A stretch of DNA of 64,000 nt from Bowmanella dokdonensis (GTDB lineage: Bacteria; Pseudomonadota; Gammaproteobacteria; Enterobacterales; Alteromonadaceae). Location of the stretch: assembly GCF_017254865.1 (NCBI RefSeq), contig NZ_JAFKCV010000003.1, positions 124,001 through 188,000 of the forward strand. Reading direction: 5' to 3'. The position numbers and the translations under genes are program-made. Shown here piece after piece: positions 9,273-19,059 of this stretch. Every line of letters begins with the position of its first letter. Positions within the stretch are counted from its first letter, which is position 1. The notes beneath the pieces are model-generated. The model did not search any database and was not told the origin of the DNA. It saw only the letters and a list, made by a program, of their open reading frames with translations.

Positions 9273-10289
9273 ATGAACAGGCATGTGTTGTATCTGTTGT
9301 TAATACTGCTGCTGGGCGGCCTGGGTGGGTTCCTGCTTATGCAGAAGGATCAGCAGGTGGGAGGATTGGAGCAGGGACTGTTGTTACCTGAACTGGCAGC
9401 CAGGGCCGGTGACCTGGTGACAATCCGGGTTCAGGATGGTCAGGGCCAGAATATAGAGGTGTCTTTGGTTGATGGCCAATGGCGGGTTAGTAGCCATGGC
9501 CAGTATCCGGCAGATGAAGAAAAACTCTCCCAACTGCTGACCGAGTTGTTAGAAGCAAAGAAACTGCAAGCCAAGACCGGCCAGGCAGAACATTACCATC
9601 GGCTGGGTTTGCAGGATATTGATGCGCCCGACAGTTCAGCCAGCCTGTTGACTATCAGTACAGCGACACAAAGCTGGCAATTGCTGGTGGGCAATGTACC
9701 CGCCAGTGGACAGGGGCAGTTTGTCCGTATGGCAGACGGCGGACAGAGTTGGCTGATAGATCAGGGCCTGAGCCTGCCGGTGCTGGCCAGGGACTGGATG
9801 CGCCAACCAGTGCTGGACATCCCTGAGGAAAATGTCGCCAGCGTATCCCGCCTGGACGCTAATCAGCGCTGGCAGGTTAAGCGGACAACTATGACGGAGG
9901 ACTTCCTGCTCGCCTCAAAGCCCGATGGCAGGATGTTGAAATACGCCACCATACTCAACGGCCTGGTGTCTAACCTGACCAATATAAACTTTGAGGATGT
10001 GCGCCCTTTGGAGGATAGTTTCTGGCAGAGCCTGACACCGGTTGCCAGCCTTCAGCTCAGTTTGTTTGATGGCACAGAACTGACATTGGAACTGGCGGTG
10101 CAGGACGGAAAACACTTCCTGAGGGTCTCTGGCACAGAACAGGGGGCTTACTGGGAAAACTGGCTTTATCAGGTATCTAATTTTACCGCCAGCCAGATCA
10201 ACAAGGAGCAGGAAGACTTCCTGGCAGAACCGGCGGAGCCTGAGGACAAACTGCCTGTGTCGGTCGAGGAGGGGGACGCACCCCGCTGA
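9273..10289 (+). CDS. DUF4340 domain-containing protein
   Basis: 338-aa protein beginning with a signal-anchor helix (VLYLLLILLLGGLGGFLLM) and otherwise soluble, so probably exposed to the periplasm. The central part matches the DUF4340 layout as I know it (DLVTIRVQDG, QWRVSSHGQYPADEEKLSQLL, AEHYHRLGLQ). It starts one base after the GldG-like stop and is the last gene of the operon, followed by a terminator. DUF4340 genes habitually follow GldG-type genes, which is the main reason for linking it to the transporter. No catalytic motif is visible. Confidence 0.82.
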   Translation: MNRHVLYLLLILLLGGLGGFLLMQKDQQVGGLEQGLLLPELAARAGDLVTIRVQDGQGQNIEVSLVDGQWRVSSHGQYPADEEKLSQLLTELLEAKKLQAKTGQAEHYHRLGLQDIDAPDSSASLLTISTATQSWQLLVGNVPASGQGQFVRMADGGQSWLIDQGLSLPVLARDWMRQPVLDIPEENVASVSRLDANQRWQVKRTTMTEDFLLASKPDGRMLKYATILNGLVSNLTNINFEDVRPLEDSFWQSLTPVASLQLSLFDGTELTLELAVQDGKHFLRVSGTEQGAYWENWLYQVSNFTASQINKEQEDFLAEPAEPEDKLPVSVEEGDAPR

Positions 10290-10305
10290 GTTTTTTAACA
10301 GCATG

Positions 10306-10333
10306 AAAGGCCTGCATCCGCGGGCCTTTTTTA
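10306..10333 (+). terminator. Terminator of the Gld-type ABC operon
   Basis: Ten-bp stem AAAGGCCTGC/GCGGGCCTTT with one G-T pair and loop ATCC, then a T run. It overlaps the 3' end of the convergent DUF1415 gene. Confidence 0.85.
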
Positions 10334-10888
10334 TGTGGGCTTATGGCCGTGGCTAAAACAGCTGTCCAGCATTCTCGCTAATTCCTCATTTCCCAGAACC
10401 TGGGTCCTGGCAATATTTCTTGCCGGAATGGATTCAGGATCGCGGTAGCTTTTCAGCGCCTGCTCTACCGCGGACTCTCTCAGCAGATGCAGGATGGGGT
10501 AGGGGGCGCGGTTGGTGTAATGGGAAGGAGAATTGTCCGGCTCGCCTTCGAACAGATACTCTGGATGAAAACTGGCCAACTGGTAAACTCCCAACAAGCC
10601 GCAGCGCTCAAGAGCCAGATTACCTTCGTTCAATAGCTGGTTGTAGTGTTCAAAGGTTACAAAGGCAGGATAGATTATCAGACTGGTTGCGAATTCTGGC
10701 TGCCGGTCGAGAATTGCGCATTCATCAAGCAGCGCATCAATGGCCCTGACTATTTGTGGGTGACGGCAGACGAGATAGCGCGTATTGGCCAGTTCCCGCC
10801 TGGCGAAGGGACAAAAATTCAGCCCCACCACTACTGAGCTGACCCAGTTCTGGGTGGCGTTTATCAGTTCATTGTCTGTCGTTGTCAT
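10331..10888 (-). CDS. DUF1415 domain-containing protein
   Basis: 185-aa soluble protein of unknown function. Family features visible are TQNWVSSVVVGLNFCPFA near the N-terminus and RAPYPILHLLRESAVEQAL toward the C-terminus. The ATG at 10888 overlaps the folD stop (TGATG), so it is translated with folD. Several Cys and His residues are present but no recognised catalytic set. The repeated link with folD hints at one-carbon or general metabolism but proves nothing. Confidence 0.82.
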   Translation of the reverse strand: MTTTDNELINATQNWVSSVVVGLNFCPFARRELANTRYLVCRHPQIVRAIDALLDECAILDRQPEFATSLIIYPAFVTFEHYNQLLNEGNLALERCGLLGVYQLASFHPEYLFEGEPDNSPSHYTNRAPYPILHLLRESAVEQALKSYRDPESIPARNIARTQVLGNEELARMLDSCFSHGHKPT

Positions 10889-11742
10889 CAACTGTGGTAT
10901 TTCACGTAAGCCTCAAGGGTATTCTCGATCAGGCTGGCCACTGTCATGGGGCCGACCCCCCCTGGCACCGGCGTAATCCAACCGGCTTTCTGACTTGCTG
11001 ACTCGAACGCCACGTCCCCGACCAGTTTGCCGTCGTCCATGCGGTTGATGCCCACATCGATTACTATGGCCCCTGGTTTAATCCAGTCTCCGGGAATAAA
11101 CTCGGCTTTCCCAACGGCGACCACCAGCAGATCGGCTCGTTCCACATGGGCCCGCAAATCCCGGGTGAATTTATGGCATACGGTGGTGGTACAGCCCGCC
11201 AGCAGAAGCTCCAGAGACATGGGTCGGCCGACGATATTGGATGCCCCCACGACCACAGCGTCCAGGCCCTTTACCGGTCGTTTGGTGGACTCAATCAATG
11301 TCATAATTCCCTTGGGCGTGCAGGGCCTCAGGGCAGGCAGGCGCTGAGCGAGGCGTCCCAGGTTGTAAGGGTGGAAACCGTCAACATCCTTGTGCGGATT
11401 GATACGCTCCAGTATCTGCTCTGCGTTGAGTCCGGCCGGTAGCGGCAACTGCAACAAGATCCCATCGACGCTTTCGTCCTGGTTGAGTTCGTCCACCAGT
11501 TCCAGTAAGTGCTGCTGGCTGGTGTTCGCGGGCAGGTCAAATGACTTGGAGACAAATCCCACTTCCTCACAGGCGTTACGCTTGCTGCCCACATAGACCT
11601 GGGAAGCCGGATCACTGCCGACCAGAATAACGGCCAGACCAGGGGCCCTCTTACCCGAGGCCGTGATTGAGCTGACGTGATTGGCGACATTCTGGCGGAT
11701 TTGCTGAGCAATTAGTTTTCCGTTGATCAGTTGTGCTGGCAT
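10888..11742 (-). CDS. folD: Methylenetetrahydrofolate dehydrogenase / cyclohydrolase
   Basis: Bifunctional cytosolic enzyme interconverting 5,10-methylene-, 5,10-methenyl- and 10-formyl-tetrahydrofolate with NADP. About 284 aa, the normal length. Visible are the catalytic [13 protein letters not shown] segment with its Lys, [10 protein letters not shown], the nucleotide-binding [11 protein letters not shown] block exactly as in gammaproteobacterial FolD, and the C-terminal [11 protein letters not shown]. The start at 11742 (MPAQLINGK) is preferred to an in-frame ATG at 11760, which has no Shine-Dalgarno and extends beyond the family's N-terminus. First gene of a two-gene unit with the DUF1415 gene. 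Confidence 0.96.
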   Translation of the reverse strand: MPAQLINGKLIAQQIRQNVANHVSSITASGKRAPGLAVILVGSDPASQVYVGSKRNACEEVGFVSKSFDLPANTSQQHLLELVDELNQDESVDGILLQLPLPAGLNAEQILERINPHKDVDGFHPYNLGRLAQRLPALRPCTPKGIMTLIESTKRPVKGLDAVVVGASNIVGRPMSLELLLAGCTTTVCHKFTRDLRAHVERADLLVVAVGKAEFIPGDWIKPGAIVIDVGINRMDDGKLVGDVAFESASQKAGWITPVPGGVGPMTVASLIENTLEAYVKYHS

Positions 11743-11945
11743 GGGACTCTTTTTCTGCATGAGTGGATTAAAACGCAGCTATTGTCCCACAGAAAGTATT
11801 TAAAATGCCATGTCGGTCAGGCATATGACGTTAAACTCAGCCTGTTGCAGTGCCCGGATTCTGCATCCTAAGTACGCGGATCTGCGCTTTTTTGAGCAGC
11901 ATGGTTTAAATTTGTGCACATGGACTGGCGGCCGTGAAAAAGTGT

Positions 11946-11974
11946 TTGACGCTCCCATACCAAGCCGGTAATAT
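11946..11974 (+). promoter_or_regulatory. Sigma-70 promoter of the tRNA operon
   Basis: TTGACG (11946-11951), 17-bp spacer, TAATAT (11969-11974), then a GC-rich discriminator (TCGCGCCCC) typical of stringently controlled stable-RNA promoters. It lies about 40 bp before tRNA-Pro. Confidence 0.85.
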
Positions 11975-12015
11975 TCGCGCCCCGTAGCAGGTGGTTAGCC
12001 TGCTGCAGCAAGAGT

Positions 12016-12092
12016 CGGTGAGTAGCGCAGCTTGGTAGCGCACTTGTTTTGGGTACAAGGGGTCGCAGGTTCAAATCCTGTCTCACCGACCA
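12016..12092 (+). tRNA. tRNA-Pro (TGG anticodon)
   Basis: 77-nt cloverleaf. The acceptor stem starts CGGTGAG and ends CTCACCG, the anticodon stem is CTTGT/ACAAG around loop TTTGGGT, the T-loop is TTCAAAT, and CCA is encoded. Confidence 0.97.
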
Positions 12093-12116
12093 TCTCTTGC
12101 TTTTAAGGTTCGATGA

Positions 12117-12193
<77 letters not shown>

Positions 12194-12225
12194 TGCAAGC
12201 CGGCAGAGATGAGAACCGTTCGACA

Positions 12226-12444
12226 AAATCGCCTGGAGCGATTTTGAACGCCCGCAGGGGCGATCTCGAAGAGACGAAGTGCAGGACGCACGGAGTACTA
12301 AATCGCCTGGAGCGATTTTGAACGCCCGCAGGGGCGATCTCGAAGAGACGAAGTGCAGGACGCACGGAGTACTAAATCGCCTGGAGCGATTTTGAACGCC
12401 CCAAGGGGCGGCCTCGTAAGAGGGGAAATACAGGACGTATTTCA
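12226..12444 (+). repeat. Structured tandem repeat (two identical 74-bp units plus one diverged unit) in the tRNA spacer
   Basis: Units at 12226-12299 and 12300-12373 are identical; a third, diverged unit covers 12374-12444. Each unit can form four short hairpins: AAATCGC-CTGGA-GCGATTT, CGCCC-loop-GGGCG, TCTC/GAGA, and GTGC-AGGAC-GCAC. In unit 3 the third and fourth stems become CCTC/GAGG and AAATAC-AGGAC-GTATTT, so paired positions change together while the AGGAC loop stays fixed. The array fills most of the 308-nt tRNA-Arg to tRNA-His spacer and should be excised during tRNA processing. Loops carrying GGA, including CAGGACG, resemble CsrA/RsmA sites. No protein is supported here. Confidence 0.9.
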
Positions 12445-12445
12445 T

Positions 12446-12481
12446 AATCCTGCCGGGCGCGCCATGCAAGCCGGGCAGAGA
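12446..12481 (+). repeat. Partial duplication of the tRNA-Arg 3' end
   Basis: 36 bp nearly identical (one-base indel) to 12175-12209, covering the 3' part of tRNA-Arg including CCA and 16 nt beyond. It closes the repeat array just before tRNA-His. The layout resembles the repeats after E. coli tyrT, where each unit also carries a copy of a tRNA 3' end. Confidence 0.9.
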
Positions 12482-12501
12482 AAGCAAATCAGAGAATCAG
12501 T

Positions 12502-12578
12502 GGTGGGCGTAGCTCAGTCGGTAGAGCCCCGGATTGTGATTCCGGTTGTCGTGGGTTCAAGTCCCATCGTCCACCCCA
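12502..12578 (+). tRNA. tRNA-His (GTG anticodon)
   Basis: 77 nt including the extra 5' G(-1) that pairs with C73, the identity feature of histidine tRNA. The anticodon stem is CCGGA/TCCGG around loop TTGTGAT, the T-loop is TTCAAGT, and CCA is encoded. No clear hairpin terminator follows, only a pyrimidine-rich stretch. Confidence 0.97.
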
Positions 12579-12654
12579 CTCTCTCCTTCTTAACGTTTTC
12601 ATCCATTCCGTCTAAGCCTCCATTTCATTCTCACAAATTTTTCACTTTTTGAAC

Positions 12655-12683
12655 TGGAATTGGGATAGGGCTGCCGCTATAAT
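12655..12683 (+). promoter_or_regulatory. Probable tig promoter
   Basis: Perfect -10 TATAAT (12678-12683), 17 bp after a weak -35 TGGAAT (12655-12660). It would give a leader of about 125 nt before the tig ATG, which has GAGG 9 nt upstream. Confidence 0.6.
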
Positions 12684-12816
12684 GCTGCGTCTTTTTATCA
12701 GGTCCCAGCTCATCCTGACCCTTTTCCCGACATTTTCGCTTCTTTCTATGGCGGTTTGTCAGGTTTGGGATGACTACATAGAAAAGCAGCCTAGTGCGCA
12801 AAGTTGAGGTAAAAGA

Positions 12817-14118
12817 ATGCAAGTTTCAGTAGAGACGACTAAAGGTTTAGAGCGCCGTCTTACTATCACCGTACCGGCTGAAAAAGTCGATACTGCAGTG
12901 AAATCCCGTCTACAGCAGTTAGCTAAAACCCAACGAATCAACGGTTTCCGTCCAGGTAAAGTGCCTGTTAACGTGATCAAGAAGCGCTTCGGTCAGGCTG
13001 TTCGCCAGGAAATCGCCGGTGAAGTGATGCAACGTAATTTTTATGAAGCCATTGTTCAGGAAAAACTGAACCCGGCGGGTATGCCAGCTTTCGAGCTGAA
13101 GAAAGATACTGACGGGGAAGATCTTGAGTTTGTGGCTTCCTTCGAAGTGTATCCTGAAGTTGCTCTGAAAGACCTGGACAAGATCAAGGTCGAAAAGCCG
13201 GTGGTCGAGATCAGCGACAAAGATCTGGACAATATGATGGATACCCTGCGCAAGCAGCACGCCAACTGGAAAGAAGGCAAGCGTAAGGCCAAGAAAGATG
13301 ACCGTGTCACTATCGACTTCGTCGGCACCATTGATGGCGAAGAGTTCGAAGGCGGAAAAGCGGAAGACTTCCAGCTTGAGCTGGGCAAGGGCCGTATGAT
13401 CCCCGGCTTCGAAGAGCCTATCGTGGGCAAGAAGCCCGGCGAGGAAGTGGTTGCCGATGTGACTTTTCCTGACGACTACCATGCTGAGAAACTGAAAGGT
13501 AAAGCTGCCCAGTTCACTATCAAAGTGAAGAAAGTGGAAGGCCTGGACCTGCCTCCTGTAAATGACGAATTCGCCAAACTTTTCGGTGTGGAAGAAGGCG
13601 GTGTGGAAGCGTTGCGCGCAGAGGTGAAGAAAAACATGCAGCGCGAACTGGAGCAGACACTTAAGAACCAGGTCAAAGAGCAGGTCATTAAAGGCTTGCT
13701 GGAAACCAATAAGGTAGATCTGCCACAAGCGTTGGTGGACCAGGAAATCAAGGTGCTGCGCCAACAGGCCATGCAGCGATTTGGCGGCCAGCAGCAAGGC
13801 AATATGCCTGAGCTGCCAGCGGAGCTGTTCGAAGAAAATGCTCGTCGCCGCGTCAGCGTTGGGTTATTGCTTGGTGAAGTGATCAAGCAAAAAGAACTGA
13901 AAGTCGACCCGGCCAAGGTTGAAGCCATGATCGAGACACAGGCTTCTGCCTACGAAGATCCTGCTGAAGTCGTCAGTTACTACAAGAGCAACAAGGAATT
14001 GATGCAGCAGATGCAAAACCTGGCTCTGGAAGAGCAAGCGGTGGAAACCCTGCTGGCCGACGCCAAGGTCAAGGATGTTAAGAAAGGCTTTGATGAAATC
14101 ATGAACAGACAGGCCTAA
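12817..14118 (+). CDS. tig: Trigger factor, ribosome-bound peptidyl-prolyl isomerase chaperone
   Basis: Binds near the ribosome exit tunnel and helps nascent chains fold. 433 aa, close to E. coli's 432. The order is an N-terminal ribosome-binding domain with the signature GFRPGKVP (residues 45-52), a central FKBP-type domain (about 150-245; [19 protein letters not shown] split around residue 180) and a C-terminal helical chaperone domain. First of the tig-clpP-clpX-lon-hupB-ppiD block, and separated from clpP by its own terminator. Confidence 0.98.
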   Translation: MQVSVETTKGLERRLTITVPAEKVDTAVKSRLQQLAKTQRINGFRPGKVPVNVIKKRFGQAVRQEIAGEVMQRNFYEAIVQEKLNPAGMPAFELKKDTDGEDLEFVASFEVYPEVALKDLDKIKVEKPVVEISDKDLDNMMDTLRKQHANWKEGKRKAKKDDRVTIDFVGTIDGEEFEGGKAEDFQLELGKGRMIPGFEEPIVGKKPGEEVVADVTFPDDYHAEKLKGKAAQFTIKVKKVEGLDLPPVNDEFAKLFGVEEGGVEALRAEVKKNMQRELEQTLKNQVKEQVIKGLLETNKVDLPQALVDQEIKVLRQQAMQRFGGQQQGNMPELPAELFEENARRRVSVGLLLGEVIKQKELKVDPAKVEAMIETQASAYEDPAEVVSYYKSNKELMQQMQNLALEEQAVETLLADAKVKDVKKGFDEIMNRQA

Positions 14119-14160
14119 TTTGGCTGTTGTTCGTTGACTTGATCAGTTAGCAACTGCTTA

Positions 14161-14188
14161 AATGCTCGGTACCTACCGAGCATTTTTG
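14161..14188 (+). terminator. Terminator of tig
   Basis: Eleven-bp perfect stem AATGCTCGGTA/TACCGAGCATT around CC, so the real loop is larger, followed by TTTGTTTT. Confidence 0.85.
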
Positions 14189-14256
14189 TTTTCAGTGGAT
14201 GAAAAACCAAGCCGTGCGCAGGATGTGCTTAAGCGGCAAATTGTGAGAAGCCTTAT

Positions 14257-14886
14257 ATGTTGCAGAATCCAATAGAGCCCATGAACTCTCTGGTACCCAT
14301 GGTGGTCGAACAGACCTCAAAGGGTGAACGGGCTTACGATATCTATTCCCGCTTGCTCAAAGAGCGGGTTATTTTCATGGTTGGCCAGGTGGAAGACCAC
14401 ATGGCTAACCTGATCGTCGCACAAATGCTGTTCCTGGAGTCAGAGAATCCTGACAAGGACATCTTTTTGTACATCAATTCACCCGGTGGTTCGGTGACGG
14501 CCGGTATGGCCATTTACGACACCATGCGTTTCATCAAGCCGGATGTGAGTACGGTGTGCGTCGGCCAGGCGGCCAGTATGGGCGCATTTTTGTTGTCGGG
14601 CGGGGCAAAAGGTAAGCGTTACTGTCTGCCAAACTCCCGGGTCATGATTCACCAGCCTTTGGGGGGATTCCAGGGCCAGGCGTCGGATTTTGAAATCCAT
14701 GCCCGCGAGATCCTGTCTATCAAGGAGAAGCTCAATCGTCTGCTGTCCGAGCATACAGGACAGGATTACGATATCGTCGCCAGGGATACTGACAGGGACA
14801 ACTTTATGAGTGCCAAAGACGCGAAAGAATATGGTCTGGTGGATCAGGTTCTGAGCAGCCGTCTGGATGCCCAAAAGGATAAATAA
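14257..14886 (+). CDS. clpP: ATP-dependent Clp protease proteolytic subunit
   Basis: Serine peptidase forming the tetradecameric chamber that degrades substrates unfolded by ClpX or ClpA. 209 aa with the catalytic triad in place: Ser107 (GQAASMG), His132 (MIHQPLGG) and Asp181 (RDTDRD). The N-terminus carries a short stretch removed by processing in E. coli; either ATG at 14257 or 14281 could be used. It lies 80 bp before clpX, with no terminator between, so the two are likely co-transcribed. I see no convincing sigma-32 promoter in the 130 bp upstream. Confidence 0.98.
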   Translation: MLQNPIEPMNSLVPMVVEQTSKGERAYDIYSRLLKERVIFMVGQVEDHMANLIVAQMLFLESENPDKDIFLYINSPGGSVTAGMAIYDTMRFIKPDVSTVCVGQAASMGAFLLSGGAKGKRYCLPNSRVMIHQPLGGFQGQASDFEIHAREILSIKEKLNRLLSEHTGQDYDIVARDTDRDNFMSAKDAKEYGLVDQVLSSRLDAQKDK

Positions 14887-14965
14887 ATTGAGGATTTGGC
14901 CGATAGCGGTTAATACTTGTAGTGACGAGTAGTAGTAAGCCAGATCAGACAGAGGTAATGTTTAG

Positions 14966-16243
14966 ATGAGTAATAATCAGAGCGGGGAAGGTGACAACAA
15001 ATTGTTGTATTGCTCTTTCTGCGGCAAGAGCCAGCATGAGGTGCGTAAACTCATCGCCGGTCCTTCAGTGTTTATCTGCGATGAATGCGTGGAGTTGTGC
15101 AACGACATCATTCGTGAAGAGATAAAGGAAATTGCCCCGAAGAAGAAGCAAAGCGCTCTGCCTAAGCCTCAGGATATCCATAAGCATTTGGATGACTATG
15201 TCATAGGGCAGGAACATGCCAAGAAAGTCTTGGCTGTCGCGGTATACAATCACTACAAGCGTTTGCGCAATGGTGATGTGCATGACGGGGTGGAATTGGG
15301 CAAGAGTAATATCCTGCTGATTGGTCCCACAGGCAGTGGTAAGACATTGCTGGCCGAGACACTGGCCCGCTTCCTGGATGTGCCGTTCACCATGGCCGAT
15401 GCTACCACCCTGACCGAAGCCGGTTATGTGGGTGAGGATGTGGAAAACATCATCCAGAAGCTCTTGCAGAAATGCGATTATGACGTGGAGAAGGCCCAGC
15501 GGGGTATCGTCTATATTGATGAAATCGACAAGATTTCCCGCAAGTCAGACAATCCATCTATCACTCGTGACGTTTCAGGTGAAGGGGTCCAGCAGGCCCT
15601 GCTGAAACTGATCGAGGGCACCATTGCGTCGGTCCCGCCACAGGGGGGCCGTAAACACCCGCAACAGGAATTCCTGCAGGTGGATACCTCCAAGATACTG
15701 TTTATCTGTGGTGGGGCATTTGCCGGTCTGGATAAAGTGATTGAGCAACGTGCTCATACCGGGACCAGCATAGGATTCAGTGCTGAGGTCCGGGGCAAGG
15801 ACCAGAAACAGGCGCTCAGCAAGCTGTTCCAGCAAGTGGAGCCGGAGGATCTGATCAAGTATGGTTTGATTCCGGAGTTCATTGGACGACTGCCGGTGGT
15901 AGCGACGCTGGAGGAACTGAATGAGGAAGCCCTGATTCAGATTCTCAAGGAGCCCAAAAATGCCCTGACCAAGCAATATGGTGCGCTGTTCTCTATGGAA
16001 AATACCGAACTGGAATTCCGCGAGGATGCCTTGCATGCCATTGCCACCAAAGCCATGGATCGCAAAACCGGGGCCCGCGGGCTGCGCTCAATCGTGGAAG
16101 GTGTTCTGCTGGAAACCATGTATGATCTGCCTTCCATGTCCAATGTCAGTAAAGTGGTCATCGACGAATCAGTGATCCGCGGTGAGTCCAAACCCATACT
16201 GATTTACGACAACGCCAAGGAAAAGAAAGCTGCTTCTGAATAA
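14966..16243 (+). CDS. clpX: ClpX, ATPase specificity subunit of ClpXP
   Basis: AAA+ unfoldase that delivers tagged proteins to ClpP. 425 aa. The N-terminal zinc-binding domain has C16, C19, C38 and C41; Walker A GPTGSGKT is near residue 120, Walker [10 protein letters not shown] near 184, the substrate pore motif GYVGEDVE near 151, and the ClpP-docking IGF loop is in TSIGFSAEV near 267. All key residues are present. It follows clpP and ends with a strong terminator. Confidence 0.98.
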   Translation: MSNNQSGEGDNKLLYCSFCGKSQHEVRKLIAGPSVFICDECVELCNDIIREEIKEIAPKKKQSALPKPQDIHKHLDDYVIGQEHAKKVLAVAVYNHYKRLRNGDVHDGVELGKSNILLIGPTGSGKTLLAETLARFLDVPFTMADATTLTEAGYVGEDVENIIQKLLQKCDYDVEKAQRGIVYIDEIDKISRKSDNPSITRDVSGEGVQQALLKLIEGTIASVPPQGGRKHPQQEFLQVDTSKILFICGGAFAGLDKVIEQRAHTGTSIGFSAEVRGKDQKQALSKLFQQVEPEDLIKYGLIPEFIGRLPVVATLEELNEEALIQILKEPKNALTKQYGALFSMENTELEFREDALHAIATKAMDRKTGARGLRSIVEGVLLETMYDLPSMSNVSKVVIDESVIRGESKPILIYDNAKEKKAASE

Positions 16244-16244
16244 C

Positions 16245-16268
16245 AAAAAGGCCCGAACGGGCCTTTTT
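16245..16268 (+). terminator. Terminator of clpPX
   Basis: Eleven-bp stem AAAAAGGCCCG/CGGGCCTTTTT immediately after the clpX stop. A second hairpin with a TTCG tetraloop follows at 16317-16336 but has no T run. Confidence 0.9.
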
Positions 16269-16391
16269 GTGTTTTGGATAGGTGACGGCCTCGTGCCTTT
16301 CTGCAAGGGATGCAGGCGGCCCGCTTCGGTGGGCCGGCTATTTCTTAAAGGCCTGCCAGGCTTGACTGAAAGCCAGTCATCCGGGGAACAA

Positions 16392-16418
16392 TTGATCTTC
16401 TTAAAACTATCCCCATAT
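16392..16418 (+). promoter_or_regulatory. Sigma-32-type heat-shock promoter of lon
   Basis: CCCCATAT at 16411-16418 matches the sigma-32 -10 consensus, and TTGATC 13 bp upstream (16392-16397) resembles the -35. E. coli lon also has CCCCATAT in its heat-shock promoter. Confidence 0.7.
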
Positions 16419-16452
16419 TGAACCCAGTTGAATTGAAACAAAGAGATTTTTT

Positions 16453-18807
16453 ATGACGAGTGAGAAAGTCGAACACGTCGAAATGCCGGTCCTGGCGCTG
16501 CGTGATGTGGTGGTCTATCCGCATATGGTAATCCCGTTGTTTGTCGGCCGGGAAAAGTCAATCCAATGCCTGGAAGCGGCCATGAACAAGGATAAGCAAA
16601 TTTTCCTGGTCGCTCAGAAAGATGCAGGCATCGACGAGCCGGAAACAGACGATATCTACAAGGTGGGAACCATCGCCACCATCTTGCAGTTGTTGAAATT
16701 GCCCGATGGAACCGTCAAGGTCCTGGTTGAGGGTAATGTCCGCGGCGAAATCCAGACCTACCTGCAGACTGAAGAATTTTTCATTGCCGAGGTGCTGAAA
16801 AAGGATGATGGCGAGATCGCCGAAGCCGAGCAGGAAGTCCTGATCCGCTCGGCTACCTCCCAGTTTGAAGGCTATGTGAAGCTGAATAAGAAAATTCCAC
16901 CCGAGGTCCTGACCTCCCTAAACGGTATTGAGGATGCGGCCAGACTGGCTGATACCATGGCCGCCCATATGCCGTTGAAGCTGGCAGAGAAGCAGAAAGT
17001 GCTGGAAATGGCCAAGGTGAACGAGCGGCTGGAATACCTGATGGCGCTGATGGAAAGTGAAATCGATCTGCTGCAGGTGGAAAAGAAGATCCGGACCCGG
17101 GTCAAAAAGCAGATGGAAAAGAGCCAGCGTGAGTATTATCTCAATGAACAGATGAAGGCCATTCAGAAGGAACTGGGTGAACTGGACGAAGCACCGGATG
17201 AATTTGAAACCCTCAATAAGAAAATTGAGGACGCCCGGATGCCGGCCGAGGCGAAGAAGAAAGTGACGGCCGAGCTGCAGAAGCTGAAAATGATGTCACC
17301 CATGTCGGCAGAGGCCACCGTGGTGCGCAGCTATATCGACTGGCTGGTGTCGGTGCCGTGGCATAAACGCAGTAAAGTCAAAAAAGACCTGGCGCTGGCC
17401 GAGCAGATTCTGGATGCGGATCATTATGGCCTTGAACGCGTCAAGGAACGTATTCTGGAGTATCTGGCCGTCCAGCAACGGGTACGTAAATTAAAAGGTC
17501 CGATTCTGTGTCTGGTCGGACCGCCTGGTGTGGGTAAGACCTCACTGGGGCAATCTGTTGCCAAGGCTACGGGCCGCCAGTATGTCCGTATGGCCCTGGG
17601 TGGAGTGCGGGACGAAGCGGAAATTCGTGGGCATCGTCGCACCTACATCGGTTCACTGCCCGGCAAACTGATTCAGAAAATGGCCAAGGTGGGAGTGAAG
17701 AACCCGCTGTTTCTGCTGGATGAGATCGATAAGATGTCTTCTGATATGCGGGGGGACCCGGCTTCAGCCCTGCTGGAAGTCTTGGACCCGGAACAGAACA
17801 GTACCTTTAGCGACCATTACCTGGAAGTGGACTACGACTTGTCCGACGTGATGTTTGTGGCCACCTCCAACAGCATGAACATCCCGGGCCCCTTGCTGGA
17901 CAGAATGGAGGTCATTCGTCTGTCTGGTTATACGGAAGATGAGAAACTGAATATTGCCCGCGGCCACCTTATTGAGAAACAAATGACCCGCAATGGCCTG
18001 AAAAAAGGCGAGTTGGTTATTGAAGAGTCCGCCATCATCGGCATTATCCGCTATTACACCCGGGAAGCCGGTGTCAGGAATCTGGAGAGGGAGATTTCCA
18101 AGATCTGTCGCAAGGCGGTGAAGAATATCCTGCTGGACAAGTCCATCAAGAAAGTGGTGGTGAACCAGGACAACCTGTCTGACTATCTGGGAGTGCAACG
18201 CCACGATTACGGCAAAGCAGACAAGAACAACCAGATTGGTCAGGTCACCGGACTGGCCTGGACCCAGGTGGGCGGTGACTTGCTGACCATTGAAACGGCT
18301 GCCGTGCCGGGTAAGGGCAAGACCACTTTTACCGGCTCACTGGGCGATGTGATGCAGGAGTCCATTCAGACTGCCATGACGGTGGTACGCAGCAGGGCCA
18401 AGAAACTGGGTATCAACAGTAATTTCTATGAGAAGCGTGATATCCATGTGCACGTGCCTGAAGGAGCGACCCCTAAAGATGGTCCCAGCGCCGGTATCGC
18501 CATGTGCACTGCCCTGGTTTCCAGCCTGACTGGCAACCCCGTTCGCTGCGATGTGGCTATGACCGGAGAAATCACCCTGCGGGGTGAGGTGTTGGCCATC
18601 GGCGGCCTGAAGGAAAAGTTGCTGGCCGCCCATCGGGGCGGGATCAAGACGGTGATTATTCCCAAGGAAAATGAGAGGGATCTGAAAGAGATCCCTGACA
18701 ATGTCAAACAGGATCTGGATATCCACCCGGTGCAATGGATCGACGAGGTACTGGTACTGGCGCTGGAGAAGAATCCCGAGGGTTTCGAGCCTGTAAAGGC
18801 TGACTAA
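16453..18807 (+). CDS. lon: ATP-dependent Lon protease
   Basis: Cytosolic AAA+ serine protease degrading misfolded and regulatory proteins. 784 aa, the same length as E. coli Lon. Residues about 10-205 are the LAN substrate-binding domain, Walker [10 protein letters not shown] is near 356, Walker [11 protein letters not shown] near 416, and the C-terminal protease domain has the Ser-Lys dyad (DGPSAGIAM near 679 and the Lys in [14 protein letters not shown] near 722). Preceded by a sigma-32-type promoter and followed by a terminator, so probably monocistronic. Confidence 0.98.
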   Translation: MTSEKVEHVEMPVLALRDVVVYPHMVIPLFVGREKSIQCLEAAMNKDKQIFLVAQKDAGIDEPETDDIYKVGTIATILQLLKLPDGTVKVLVEGNVRGEIQTYLQTEEFFIAEVLKKDDGEIAEAEQEVLIRSATSQFEGYVKLNKKIPPEVLTSLNGIEDAARLADTMAAHMPLKLAEKQKVLEMAKVNERLEYLMALMESEIDLLQVEKKIRTRVKKQMEKSQREYYLNEQMKAIQKELGELDEAPDEFETLNKKIEDARMPAEAKKKVTAELQKLKMMSPMSAEATVVRSYIDWLVSVPWHKRSKVKKDLALAEQILDADHYGLERVKERILEYLAVQQRVRKLKGPILCLVGPPGVGKTSLGQSVAKATGRQYVRMALGGVRDEAEIRGHRRTYIGSLPGKLIQKMAKVGVKNPLFLLDEIDKMSSDMRGDPASALLEVLDPEQNSTFSDHYLEVDYDLSDVMFVATSNSMNIPGPLLDRMEVIRLSGYTEDEKLNIARGHLIEKQMTRNGLKKGELVIEESAIIGIIRYYTREAGVRNLEREISKICRKAVKNILLDKSIKKVVVNQDNLSDYLGVQRHDYGKADKNNQIGQVTGLAWTQVGGDLLTIETAAVPGKGKTTFTGSLGDVMQESIQTAMTVVRSRAKKLGINSNFYEKRDIHVHVPEGATPKDGPSAGIAMCTALVSSLTGNPVRCDVAMTGEITLRGEVLAIGGLKEKLLAAHRGGIKTVIIPKENERDLKEIPDNVKQDLDIHPVQWIDEVLVLALEKNPEGFEPVKAD

Positions 18808-18814
18808 GCAAAGA

Positions 18815-18842
18815 AAAACAGGCTTTCCGGCCTGTTTTTTTT
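18815..18842 (+). terminator. Terminator of lon
   Basis: Nine-bp stem AAAACAGGC/GCCTGTTTT with loop TTTCCG, continuing into T8. Confidence 0.9.
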
Positions 18843-18970
18843 GATTTTTTGGCAAAACGGGCTTCCCTGTGGGTAAAGTTGTGGTAGCCTTGAGGATGGA
18901 AGCGCTTCAGGCCTTGTCACAAAAGGGATGTCAGCGTTTTGATACTGAATCAAAGGTTCAATTTAATGGC

Positions 18971-18999
18971 TTGAAGTTAGTACTCAAGCTTGTTATAAC
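18971..18999 (+). promoter_or_regulatory. Sigma-70 promoter of hupB
   Basis: TTGAAG (18971-18976), exact 17-bp spacer, TATAAC (18994-18999). It gives a leader of about 55 nt before the hupB GTG. Confidence 0.7.
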
Positions 19000-19059
19000 A
19001 TTTCGGCAACAAAGGGTTGCGGAACAGACAATATAATAAAAATTGAAGGGGATGATATT

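Noticed and set aside
12226-12444. Possible CRISPR array
   Set aside because: Units are contiguous 74-bp copies without unique spacers, and no cas gene is near.
16317-16336. TTCG-tetraloop hairpin between clpX and lon as a terminator
   Set aside because: No T run follows, and a perfect clpX terminator already lies 50 bp upstream; role unclear.
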